Shown here piece by piece: positions 1-8,096 of a DNA stretch of 64,000 nucleotides. The first letter of the stretch is position 1. Each line of letters starts with the position of its first letter. The translations under genes and the position numbers were made by a program. The notes under the pieces were generated by a model, which was not told where the DNA came from, ran no database searches, and saw only the letters and a program-made list of their open reading frames with translations. The stretch is from Paenibacillus sp. 598K (GTDB taxonomy: Bacteria > Bacillota > Bacilli > Paenibacillales > Paenibacillaceae): contig NZ_BFBX01000099.1 in NCBI RefSeq assembly GCF_003851045.1, positions 1 to 64,000 on the forward strand, written 5' to 3'.

Positions 1-42
1 ATTAGCCCCTTGAGTGTTGCACGCAACACTCAAGGGGCTAAT
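1..42. terminator. Perfect 20-bp inverted repeat, probable terminator
   Basis: Positions 1-20 and 23-42 are exact reverse complements separated by 2 nt, so RNA from either strand would form a very stable hairpin. It lies 53 bp past the stop of the minus-strand Rpn gene, where a terminator is expected. The plus side is not followed by a T run, and the minus side runs off the window, so the T tract cannot be checked. A transposon end is the alternative, but no partner copy was seen. Confidence 0.5.
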
Positions 43-95
43 TCTACCGATAAGTAAGTTTATAAAGTGAATTTAAACAATTACAATTTATGCAT

Positions 96-944
96 TCAAT
101 GCGTTCGTTTCAGTTTACCAACTTGCTCGGCGGAAAGTCCCGTTAATTCGGCTATAGTCTTGATGTCCATGTCTTTATCCAGCATGTTCTGCGCCACTTC
201 TAGTTTCTCTTTAGAGCGACCAATGGACTCGCCCTCTGCTCTAGCGCCTTCCAACATCGAAGCTTCATCATGCAGGGCTTTTTGTCTCATCTCATACATG
301 CGGCGTGCTTCTGCATCTTGGCTTAAATATTCTAATGCTGTCATTGCTTTGCCCAAGGTTGGCTCATTCACCTTCAACACCTCCCAGTTGGTCGTGTCTT
401 CGCTTTTCAGGAACAACAGCCAGTTTAGCAGGCCGCCTTCATTTGGTATGATGTGCTTATTCAGCTTTGACAGTTCCATGATGTGTATTTCAATGTCATC
501 GATTAACGTTAGTCCGCTATTATCTTCACGTAAATGGAAGACGTTATGATAACGCTCATTGGGCAAGATTGTGAAGTTGAGGATATTAATTGTCACACAT
601 TTTTTGAGCTTTTTGTAGGACTGGCCTTCCTCCAATTGCCCTGAATATTGTTTGCTCCAGTAGAACAGCGTGCGCTTCTCATTATCGTACTTATTGAACA
701 GCTGCATTTCTACGTTGATTAACTTGCCTTCGGCTGTCTTGGCCTGAATGTCAAATATCGATTGCTTATCACGCGGCGAATCCTTGTCTGTGTATGGATT
801 CAACAGGACGATTTCGGTTAGTGGTGGCTCCCCAGCTTCCATAAAAGTTCTGTTAAGGAAAGCGAGTAATATATCTTTATTTTCTTCGCTACCGAAGATG
901 CGTTTGAATACGAAATCATTCTTGGGGTCAAGCAGATCATGCAT
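96..944 (-). CDS. Rpn-family PD-(D/E)XK nuclease / putative transposase
   Basis: The protein has about 282 residues, the usual length for the Rpn (recombination-promoting nuclease) family. The N-terminus carries the family hallmark LLDPKNDFVFKRIFG. A later IFDIQAKT...NVEMQ block supplies the D and ExQ of the PD-(D/E)XK nuclease core. The C-terminal tail (HDEASMLEGARAEG, then a helical end) is also typical. The ATG at 944 is preferred over the upstream TTG at 959 because GGAG lies 9 nt before it. Known members are RecA-independent recombination nucleases that spread as single genes without classical inverted repeats. A relict of the same family lies at 24898-25209. The gene looks intact; its role here is unknown. 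Confidence 0.9.
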   Translation of the reverse strand: MHDLLDPKNDFVFKRIFGSEENKDILLAFLNRTFMEAGEPPLTEIVLLNPYTDKDSPRDKQSIFDIQAKTAEGKLINVEMQLFNKYDNEKRTLFYWSKQYSGQLEEGQSYKKLKKCVTINILNFTILPNERYHNVFHLREDNSGLTLIDDIEIHIMELSKLNKHIIPNEGGLLNWLLFLKSEDTTNWEVLKVNEPTLGKAMTALEYLSQDAEARRMYEMRQKALHDEASMLEGARAEGESIGRSKEKLEVAQNMLDKDMDIKTIAELTGLSAEQVGKLKRTH

Positions 945-1121
945 CCGAATCAACTCCAATCCTTATCAATATTATACCATGATTTTCAGTTCTGTTGCAT
1001 AATGACGCACAGCGCTTCAGTTGATATTTTCCTCCAAGGAGTTTGATGGATAATATGAGGACACAGCGCTAACCACAGTGGTAGCGATAAGGTCAGGACT
1101 TACCCAGACTCCATACAAAAG

Positions 1122-1165
1122 AAAACCGCTTAGACACAAGGGATTCCTAGTGTTTGGCGGTTTTT
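1122..1165. terminator. Bidirectional rho-independent terminator after the EPS operon
   Basis: AAAACCGC (1122-1129) pairs with GCGGTTTT (1157-1164), and AGACAC/GTGTTT extends the stem inward. Both strands have a T-rich flank. It sits just past the stop of the GtrA-like gene (1178, minus strand) and closes the exopolysaccharide operon. The remaining 150 bp towards the Rpn gene show no ORF or clear element. Confidence 0.8.
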
Positions 1166-1177
1166 CATGTTCGAAAC

Positions 1178-1555
1178 TCATTTAAACGTCCAACGGGCGT
1201 GCAGCAAATAATTGCTAAGGGGCACGACGAACAGCGCAACCACTTGGCCGCCCAAGTATGGCCATGAGAGCCAATGTACGGCGACGTACATAATGCCCGA
1301 ATTCAACAGCAGTCCGATCAGCGATATCACACTGAACTTGACGAAGCGATGGCTCATCCGTCCCTCTCCGGAGGGAAGGGCAAACGTCCATCGTAGATTG
1401 AGATAGAAGGATAGGATCAGCGTCAGGATGAAGCCTGCCGTCGAGCCCAGCACCGGATCGACCCGAAGTCCCTCTACCAACGCAATCAGCGTCCCCCAAT
1501 GGACTATTGTACCGAGTATGCCTACAAGACCGTATTTCAGGATACGCTTAGTCAT
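1178..1555 (-). CDS. GtrA-like membrane protein
   Basis: This 125-aa protein is almost entirely four hydrophobic helices. It has the GtrA-family opening (LKYGLVGILGTIVHWG) and a late ALFVVPLSNYLLHARWTFK motif, since the family characteristically ends in a (Y)xxxRxWTF segment. GtrA proteins are thought to flip undecaprenyl-phosphate-linked sugars across the membrane for the partner GtrB-type glycosyltransferase. That partner is the gene directly upstream, with which the start overlaps by 8 bp. It is the last gene of the EPS operon and is followed by a strong terminator. Flippase function is inferred from the family. Confidence 0.9.
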   Translation of the reverse strand: MTKRILKYGLVGILGTIVHWGTLIALVEGLRVDPVLGSTAGFILTLILSFYLNLRWTFALPSGEGRMSHRFVKFSVISLIGLLLNSGIMYVAVHWLSWPYLGGQVVALFVVPLSNYLLHARWTFK

Positions 1556-2507
1556 CTCTAGCTTTCAGCTCGCGGCTAATCAGATAGCGCGGACGGCCTT
1601 TGATTTCTTTGTAGATGGCAGCCAAATACTCGCCAATGATGCCCAGACTCACCATGATGATACAGCCAATGATCAGTTGGAGCAATATAACCGTCGTGAA
1701 GCCCGTCACGGCATCGCCAGTCATCTTGCGCAGCAGCGTCTGCCCGCCGAGGACAAGCGCGCCGATCAGAAAGCCGATCCCGGCCAGACTGACCAACCGC
1801 AGTGGCAGCGAGGAAAAAGCGATAATTGCGCCCACAGCCAGCTTGATCAGATTGTAAAACCCCCAGCGGCTTACGCCTGTCTTCCGCTCCATCACGTCGA
1901 ACTCCAGCTGCACCTTGGAAAAGCCCATCCACTGGGTCATGCCTCGAAAAAACACATTGCGTTCGCCCATGGATTGCCACGCTAACAAGACACGGCGATC
2001 GAGCAGCTTGTAGTCCGATGCGCCCTTAAGATTGTAGCCCGTTAGCTTGCTCAGCAGGCTATAGAACAGCTCCGAGCCCAGACGGTTGCGCAGCGGCTCC
2101 GTACCCCGCATACGCTTCGTACATTCGACGATATCCGCCTTGCCTTCGCGCCAGATCGCCACCATCTGCTCCAGCATAGCCGGGGGATGCTGCATATCGG
2201 CGTCCATGATGATGACCGCCTGGCCCCGCGCATGCTCCAAGCCTGCGCATAGCGCAGCTTCTTTGCCGAAGTTGCGGCTGAGTCGGTACCCGTGCACATT
2301 AGCCCCTTCGTATTGCGCCAGTTGCTCCCACATGCCGTCAGTCGAGCCGTCATCCACGACGATGATTTCATAACGGTCCGTGATTGACGCCAATCTCGCT
2401 CCGATTTCATCCAGCGTTGCGATGATTCCTTCCGCCTCGTTATAGGCGGGGATCACCACAGAGATTTCCTTTTCATCGCGCCCGCCTTCGTGCTTCCTGC
2501 CGATCAT
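1548..2507 (-). CDS. GtrB/DPM1-like family 2 glycosyltransferase
   Basis: A GT2 domain fills the first two thirds: ISVVIPAYNEAEGI, IIVVDDGSTDG (nucleotide-binding acidic residues), IIMDADMQHPP (metal-binding DxD) and a RNVFFRGMTQWMG segment. Two transmembrane helices follow near the C-terminus (FSSLPLRLVSLAGIGFLIGA and a VILLQLIIGCIIMVSLG segment). This is the architecture of polyprenyl-phosphate glycosyltransferases such as GtrB/YkcC/DPM1, which load a hexose onto undecaprenyl phosphate on the cytoplasmic face. The ATG at 2507 overlaps the upstream stop as ATGA and has GAGGAG before it; the longer reading from 2555 would intrude 52 bp into the upstream gene. It is paired with the GtrA-like gene. 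The sugar cannot be read from the sequence. Confidence 0.9.
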   Translation of the reverse strand: MIGRKHEGGRDEKEISVVIPAYNEAEGIIATLDEIGARLASITDRYEIIVVDDGSTDGMWEQLAQYEGANVHGYRLSRNFGKEAALCAGLEHARGQAVIIMDADMQHPPAMLEQMVAIWREGKADIVECTKRMRGTEPLRNRLGSELFYSLLSKLTGYNLKGASDYKLLDRRVLLAWQSMGERNVFFRGMTQWMGFSKVQLEFDVMERKTGVSRWGFYNLIKLAVGAIIAFSSLPLRLVSLAGIGFLIGALVLGGQTLLRKMTGDAVTGFTTVILLQLIIGCIIMVSLGIIGEYLAAIYKEIKGRPRYLISRELKARDD

Positions 2508-4081
2508 TGCTCCTCGTCCTTTCCGCTGGGGTCTATAATCCGGTAGAGCCGCCATTCCCCGTCGACATCATACACCAACTCGCTGAATTCCGATCCGTTG
2601 GCAAAGAAATTGGGGTACACGCTATTCAAGATGCTCATGGGCGCCGTCTCACGAGGGCGGGGGAGCAGGATATAATCGACTCCATATTCCCAAGGTGCCG
2701 AGATCGATGCCTTGAACTCATAGTCGCTGGTGATAAAAAACTTGCGCGGATACTCGCTGCTCACAATAATCAGATAGGCCGAGTAAGAATCGACCATAAT
2801 GGTGGCATCCGGGTAATGCTCATCCAGGTATGCGGCCAAGGCCCGGTCCCGCGTCTGCTGCTCGGTATGGGCCCCGCGCGTAATCGTCGTGTATTCGTCA
2901 GGCGCAATCTGCGGTTGGGACAAGGCATACCCAAGTACTGCTGCGCTGATAAGCAACGCGCCCATACAGCTAATCACATAGCCCGTGCGCGCCCGTGCTT
3001 GGCTGATCTCATAGGGGAGCCAGGCCACCGTAATCGGAAACACGTATGAAAAATAACGAAACCACACAAAGCTGGATTCCTGCAGCACAAGCAAGTACTG
3101 GAGAGCCGGGATGGAGAAAACCGTGAGCGCCATAATCAAGACATCTTTGCGAAAAAGCCGACCCTCAAACAAACGCAGCAGCAATAACAGGTAAAACAAC
3201 ACGCCGAAGTAACTGCTCTTCTCCATCACGACGCCCAGCGCGTACAAGGGGTCGCTGAACAGCTTATCGCCTCCGTCGAAAGTCGCCATCTGCGCTTGGT
3301 TCGAATACTCGGAATTCAAAAAGTAAAACGGATTGTCCATAATAATGTAGTTGAACCATATCCACAGCAATCCAGAAACTACAGCAGGCATCAAAAAAAG
3401 GATCAGCGTGCCTTCCATCTTGTTGAGGTGTTCACGCTGCACTCCGGTCCCCTGCCTGCGCACTTGTTCTGCAGCGATGACTAGCACGATACCGACAGCG
3501 ACAGCTGCCCCAAGCGGTACCGCCTCGTACCGCGTCCAGAACGCTAGCGCCAGTGCAAAGCTGCCGACAATGACGGCATTAATGCGCTTGAAGCTCATCC
3601 AGATGGCAAATTCGACGACGGTCATCATAATAAACAAGTTAAATGGCGCGTCGCTGAGCCCCGTAAAACCGAAATAAAAGGTCAGCGGATTGAACGAAAA
3701 TAGAAGTGCGATCGCTACGCTGATGCCGCGATTTAATTTGAATTGGGCATGACACGCGTGGTAAAGATAAACCGCCGTCAGCGCCGTGAAGGTGCAGCTC
3801 ATCAGAACACCCGCGACGCCATGGGTAGCCATGACCGGAAAAACGGGATATAACGTCAAAAAAAGCATATTGGCCAAGCTAGGCAATGGATTCCAGACGA
3901 ATCCAATGGCAGCTAGGTGGGGATCCCGGCTAAACATCACATAGAAGGCATTCGCCACCCGGCTCATCGCATCGGAGTGCATATAATTCAAATTGACGGT
4001 CTGGTAGAAGCCATAAGCAAATGGAGCCCCAAATACGACGACAAATAGAGAAAGCAAAATCCAGCGATCGATACGCTTCAC
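2504..4081 (-). CDS. GT-C-type polytopic membrane glycosyltransferase-like protein
   Basis: The 525-aa protein has about a dozen hydrophobic helices and a soluble C-terminal domain of some 110 residues. A first extracytoplasmic loop contains an acidic HSDAMSR motif after helix 1. This layout, with a catalytic Asp in loop 1, is that of GT-C enzymes that take sugars from polyprenyl-phosphate donors (PMT/ArnT-like). The neighbouring GtrB- and GtrA-like genes could make and flip such a donor, so the three may form a glycan-decoration module for the polymer. The start is a GTG behind a G-rich ribosome binding site (AAGGGGGGG). The stop overlaps the next gene as ATGA. Similarity to characterised families is low, so the substrate is unknown. 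Confidence 0.7.
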   Translation of the reverse strand: MKRIDRWILLSLFVVVFGAPFAYGFYQTVNLNYMHSDAMSRVANAFYVMFSRDPHLAAIGFVWNPLPSLANMLFLTLYPVFPVMATHGVAGVLMSCTFTALTAVYLYHACHAQFKLNRGISVAIALLFSFNPLTFYFGFTGLSDAPFNLFIMMTVVEFAIWMSFKRINAVIVGSFALALAFWTRYEAVPLGAAVAVGIVLVIAAEQVRRQGTGVQREHLNKMEGTLILFLMPAVVSGLLWIWFNYIIMDNPFYFLNSEYSNQAQMATFDGGDKLFSDPLYALGVVMEKSSYFGVLFYLLLLLRLFEGRLFRKDVLIMALTVFSIPALQYLLVLQESSFVWFRYFSYVFPITVAWLPYEISQARARTGYVISCMGALLISAAVLGYALSQPQIAPDEYTTITRGAHTEQQTRDRALAAYLDEHYPDATIMVDSYSAYLIIVSSEYPRKFFITSDYEFKASISAPWEYGVDYILLPRPRETAPMSILNSVYPNFFANGSEFSELVYDVDGEWRLYRIIDPSGKDEEQ

Positions 4082-4117
4082 CTCAACCCCCCCTTTGTTG
4101 CGACTCGACCGGGTACG

Positions 4118-6538
4118 CTATAGCGTCGATGAGTGTGACTGCCCGTTCTGATCAGGCTTGGCATCAAGCCCATGGGTTGTTTTTTCCCAATAGAACGGTT
4201 TGGTAATTAGCTGCCAGGCTGCTTTGTAGGCTGCAATGCTCATCATCATCCAGTACAAAGGCGTCAACAAGGCATATTTGACGAGGCGATAGGATACGTA
4301 GGTCTGTTTTTGCTTCTCCAGGCTACTGACAACCCAATAGACACCAGCTATATTGCTGTACACAAAGAAGAAGTTCGCCAGATAAAGCTCAATCGCTGCC
4401 AAATAATAAATGACGCTTGGAAAAAACTTGGGGATAAACGACATCTGCCAACCGAACCAGAGCAGAAGCAGCATCCAGAAAATCGGGTTGAGCATCGGAA
4501 TGATCGGTGTAGCTAGCACGACAACCTGGAAGCCGAAGAAGCCGCGTGTGCCGACTTCGCGCCACAGCTTGAGCGGATGGCGCATATGGACCAGCCAGGT
4601 TTGCATATACCCTTTGATCCATCGGGAACGTTGGCGTATCCAGTTGCCAAAACGGCTGTTTGCTTCTTCCCACGTATGCGAATCGACGATAGCTGTCTTG
4701 TAGCCTGCCTTGTAGAGCCGTATGCCCAAATCCGCATCCTCGGTGACATTATAGGGGTCCCATGCGCCCATCTCCTTCAGTGTTTCCGTCTTGAAGTGAT
4801 TGGAGGTGCCCCCGAGCGGAATGGGAATGTCCAGCCGCATAATGCCAGGCAGCAGAAGCTCGAACCACATGCTGTATTCCTGGGTAAACCAGCGGGTCAA
4901 TAAGTTCTGCTCGCTATTAAAGTAGTTCAGCTTGGCTTGAACGCACACCGTATTGGACGAGCAAGCCTGGAAGGTCAGGTGAACCTTCTTCAATTGATCC
5001 GAGTCCGGGCGATCTTCGGCATCATAGATGACCACATAGTCGCCCCGCGCGCGGATGAGACCGAAGTTGCACGCCTTGGGCTTGGTTTTGGGCAGGCTAT
5101 CCGGTACGACGATGACCGTGTAATAGGAGGGGAGCTTCATATGCTTTAACAGCTCCTGAGCCTCGACATCATCGTATTCGATCAACAGCCGCACATCCAG
5201 CTTGGCCTTCGGATAGTCCAGGCGCTCCAGGTTGGCGAGCAGATGCGGTATTACCGCGCTCTCCTTGTACATCGGCACGAGAATCGTGTAGACGGGCAGC
5301 TCCCGTTCATCCACCGCTTCCAGCTGCTCGGGCGTGAAGCGGTATTGGGCCCCGCTGCGCGACCCGTACATAATAATGACAAACTTGAAAAAGGTCATGA
5401 AAAAATAAACCAACTGCACGCCTATATTGAGCGTAATGGCTGTTCCGAGCGGATGCAGCATCAACGAACCGGCAAGGAGCGCTAAAATAATCCATAACGC
5501 TGTATATTGCCTTCGGGTAATCGTCGTGCTGGCCGAGTTATGCGGCTGCTCAATCGCCAGCTTCGACGTGCTCTCCTCCAGCATTTCCTCCCCGTACACG
5601 CTGGAGTAGAACATCTCCATCTCATTCTGCGTCGCGAGCACTTGCTCGATCGGCAGCTTCAGCAGATCTTCAATCTCTGCCAGCCGGGCGCCCTCGAGCG
5701 GAGCGGTGACCGCAGCAACATAGCGGTTGGAATATTGATGGATAATGACTATCCCGTAGTTTCGGGCGAGCGCCTCTGGCAGCCTCGTCTGTGACTCAAG
5801 ATCTACATAACTGCCGATTCTGCCTATGCTATTTTGGGTTGCAATGGCGCGGTACAACTGCTCCGGTTCAATGAAGCGCAGCGAGAGCAGAATATCGCCG
5901 AGCATGCCGCCGCTTTTCTTCTGGAAAGCCAGCGCTTTGTCCAATTGGCTTTTGGTAATCAAATTGTGCTGCAGCAGCATATCGCCAAGGCGCAGCTTGT
6001 CCTGATGGTTGCTGGCCAGGAGCGTTTCAAGCTGCTCTGGCGACACATAGTCCAGCTCAACGACGATATCCCCTAGCCTGCCGCCGTATTGCTGTTGCAT
6101 CTCGAATGCATGATCCAACTGCTCTTGGGAGATAAGCCCGCTGGCGAGCAATTGCTCGCCAAGCCTTGGCTTGGGCGGCTCGATCGTCGGCGTTTCAGCT
6201 GCCGCTGCTGCACTTGCCTGTTGCAGTCGCTCCGTCTGTTTGGCTCGCTCAGCAATTACAGCTGTATAAGGATGACTCGCCGCCAGATAGCTGGCGCTCT
6301 CGTCCGCTTCCTTGCTTTGCAGAATGCTGATTCGCTGCTTGGCGGCCAGGATGCGACGGCGCAATTCCTCTGCTTCCTCGTCAAGCTGCCTCAGCAGCGC
6401 TTGCTGATCCGTGCGTTGCCGCTCAAGCATCTGTTGCCGTCGTTGCAAATATGTCGTGTCATCCGTTGCGGGAGCCTCCACCTTGCCAGTACCCTTGCCC
6501 TTGCGATGTTTTGGATAAAGGGAGCTGAATAGGCTCAT
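4118..6538 (-). CDS. Tandem-MshEN family 2 glycosyltransferase (c-di-GMP-responsive polymer synthase candidate)
   Basis: The 806-aa protein begins with a charged coiled coil (about 30-110). Four copies of the 24-residue MshEN motif follow, starting at 125, 154, 183 and 212, with exactly 5 residues between the halves of each pair. The pattern RLGxxL, ten residues, L, three, L/F, two, Q is kept almost perfectly in copies 1 and 3. MshEN domains of type II secretion and pilus ATPases bind c-di-GMP. A T2SSE_N-like tail runs to about 316. After two membrane helices (345-392) comes a processive GT2 domain with DD456-457, DAEDRPD (506-512), TEDAD (599-603) and QRSRW (636-640), then four or more helices. 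It is in an operon with a BcsB-like gene, so it is probably the polymer synthase. The start overlaps the upstream stop (ATGA). Confidence 0.85.
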   Translation of the reverse strand: MSLFSSLYPKHRKGKGTGKVEAPATDDTTYLQRRQQMLERQRTDQQALLRQLDEEAEELRRRILAAKQRISILQSKEADESASYLAASHPYTAVIAERAKQTERLQQASAAAAAETPTIEPPKPRLGEQLLASGLISQEQLDHAFEMQQQYGGRLGDIVVELDYVSPEQLETLLASNHQDKLRLGDMLLQHNLITKSQLDKALAFQKKSGGMLGDILLSLRFIEPEQLYRAIATQNSIGRIGSYVDLESQTRLPEALARNYGIVIIHQYSNRYVAAVTAPLEGARLAEIEDLLKLPIEQVLATQNEMEMFYSSVYGEEMLEESTSKLAIEQPHNSASTTITRRQYTALWIILALLAGSLMLHPLGTAITLNIGVQLVYFFMTFFKFVIIMYGSRSGAQYRFTPEQLEAVDERELPVYTILVPMYKESAVIPHLLANLERLDYPKAKLDVRLLIEYDDVEAQELLKHMKLPSYYTVIVVPDSLPKTKPKACNFGLIRARGDYVVIYDAEDRPDSDQLKKVHLTFQACSSNTVCVQAKLNYFNSEQNLLTRWFTQEYSMWFELLLPGIMRLDIPIPLGGTSNHFKTETLKEMGAWDPYNVTEDADLGIRLYKAGYKTAIVDSHTWEEANSRFGNWIRQRSRWIKGYMQTWLVHMRHPLKLWREVGTRGFFGFQVVVLATPIIPMLNPIFWMLLLLWFGWQMSFIPKFFPSVIYYLAAIELYLANFFFVYSNIAGVYWVVSSLEKQKQTYVSYRLVKYALLTPLYWMMMSIAAYKAAWQLITKPFYWEKTTHGLDAKPDQNGQSHSSTL

Positions 6539-6723
6539 AACGGATCACGCGCTGCAATAAGCTGCGCCTCAAGCTCCTGAAGCTGTGCCAGCTGCTCCCG
6601 AAGCTGTTCGTTTTCCTGCTGTTTCTGGGAATACAGTCCAAGGAACGCTTCGCATTCCTGGGTAATGGCGGCATCTACGAGTTCAATGGCCTGGCGAAGC
6701 CGTAACTTTGCAAGCTCGTTCAT
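6535..6723 (-). CDS. 62-aa coiled-coil protein of the EPS operon
   Basis: A short acidic, helical protein rich in Q, E, L and A with heptad-like leucines (EQLREQLAQLQELEAQL). It has no signal peptide or membrane segment. It is translationally coupled on both sides: its ATG overlaps the nucleotidyltransferase stop and its stop overlaps the MshEN-glycosyltransferase start, each as ATGA. The coupling is the main evidence that it is real. The downstream synthase also begins with a coiled coil, so a cytoplasmic partner of that region is possible. No family was recognised. Confidence 0.7.
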   Translation of the reverse strand: MNELAKLRLRQAIELVDAAITQECEAFLGLYSQKQQENEQLREQLAQLQELEAQLIAARDPL

Positions 6724-8054
6724 ACATTAGCCTCCTTCGGCTTCGTAGCCTCGACCCCGATAGTGACCGTCTCTAGCAAGCGAGTGTCCACAGAAGCGAT
6801 GAAGCCAAGGCTGCCATTGTCAGAATAAGCAATCCCAGCCGTGGCGGGTGTCGAATGGCTCTGGGAGATGATGAAGCCCCCGCCAGATGTTACGATCAGA
6901 TTCGAATGAAAGCTGCTCTCGTAGGGCAACAGCTCCGCGCCAGCCGGCAAGTAGTGCAGGGTGGTAATAATGGTCTGGATGGAGGGAGCATCGACCGCTT
7001 TATCTACCAGCTTAGACCAGCCGTTGGTGACTCTCGCATGCTCGGGATCGTCGGATAGCTGGCGCACTTGCTCGACCAACTGCTTAATCGCAGGCGCGCG
7101 CTCCTTGCTGCAGACGAGTATGCCCTCTGAGCCAGCAACGATAATGGCATCCTCAATGCCGGATACTAACACGGGAATGGATAAATCATTCAGAATATGC
7201 GTATTGCTGCTGGCGTTATCCTTTAATCCCTTCCCGGTAACCGGTTCATCCATCGTATCGGCTATCGCATGCCAATTGCCCATGTCCTGCCATTTGCCGT
7301 CATACTGCAGGCAGGCGATATTCGGTTCATGCTCGACCACCTCGTAGTCGAAGCTGCGGATCGGCAAAGAGGCATATTGGCTGCGCAAAGCGCCGTACGT
7401 TGTCGGGAAGCCGCGCTCCTGCAAGTGCTCGATCATGTAACGGAGGCGAAATGCAAAAACGCCGCAATTCCACAGGGCATTCTCTTCGATCAGCCGGGCT
7501 GCCGCCGCTGTCTCCGGCTTTTCCTTGAAGCCTGACACGCTGCGAAAGCCGTCGCTTGCCGGCTCATGGCTCTGGATGTACCCGTATTGCTCGGACGGAT
7601 AGGTAGGGATGGCGCCGACCAGCCCCAATTGGATATGCGGATGGGCATCCAGGTTTTGCTCCAGCTCGGCAGCGCGCTCGTAGAAGCTTATATCCGCTTT
7701 GCCATCGACAGGCATGATCAGAATGACCTCGTCGCCGCTCACATCAGACATACTGTGCAAATAGGCGGAAGCCAGGGCAATCGCAGGGAACGTATCGCGT
7801 CGCTCCGGCTCGCTCAGGCAAGGGATGGCTTGTCCGATCTGTTCTGCGATCAAGTCCGCTTGCTGCGCGGAAGCCGTAACGAGCGTGTCCTCCAGCAATC
7901 CAAGCCTGCCGAGCTGGGCAACGGTATTTTGCAGCATGGACATCATATCGCCGGATGAGTTTTTCATGATTTTCAAAAATTGCTTGGAATTAATGTCGCC
8001 CGATAATGGCCACAGCCGTTTGCCCGAGCCTCCAGATAGAAGGATGATTTTCAT
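6720..8054 (-). CDS. Mannose-1-phosphate guanylyltransferase-like sugar nucleotidyltransferase
   Basis: The N-terminus MKIILLSGGSGKRLWPLS is the nucleotide-binding signature of the GMP/ManC branch of sugar-1-phosphate nucleotidyltransferases. Further family features are IILIMPVDGKAD in the PxD position, a GYI block, GFKEKPE (sugar-phosphate binding) and WNCGVFAF. The enzyme should make a nucleotide sugar, most likely GDP-mannose, in the cytoplasm for the glycosyltransferases beside it. At about 444 aa it is close to long ManC forms, but the C-terminal third is not a clear phosphomannose isomerase/cupin. The ATG at 8054 is chosen over the TTG at 8060 because AGGGGG lies 8 nt upstream. Confidence 0.85.
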   Translation of the reverse strand: MKIILLSGGSGKRLWPLSGDINSKQFLKIMKNSSGDMMSMLQNTVAQLGRLGLLEDTLVTASAQQADLIAEQIGQAIPCLSEPERRDTFPAIALASAYLHSMSDVSGDEVILIMPVDGKADISFYERAAELEQNLDAHPHIQLGLVGAIPTYPSEQYGYIQSHEPASDGFRSVSGFKEKPETAAAARLIEENALWNCGVFAFRLRYMIEHLQERGFPTTYGALRSQYASLPIRSFDYEVVEHEPNIACLQYDGKWQDMGNWHAIADTMDEPVTGKGLKDNASSNTHILNDLSIPVLVSGIEDAIIVAGSEGILVCSKERAPAIKQLVEQVRQLSDDPEHARVTNGWSKLVDKAVDAPSIQTIITTLHYLPAGAELLPYESSFHSNLIVTSGGGFIISQSHSTPATAGIAYSDNGSLGFIASVDTRLLETVTIGVEATKPKEANV

Positions 8055-8096
8055 AGTCAAAACCCCCTGGATTTCATTAGGGTGTGCAGATACCCC

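Noticed and set aside
1-42. 20-bp inverted repeat considered as an insertion sequence end
   Set aside because: Both arms are adjacent, giving a hairpin rather than a terminal repeat. No second copy was noticed near the other end of the Rpn gene.
4118-6538. First reading of the N-terminal repeats as a type II secretion ATPase gene fusion
   Set aside because: No Walker A/B ATPase domain is present; only the N-terminal MshEN/T2SSE_N part is shared, and a glycosyltransferase follows.
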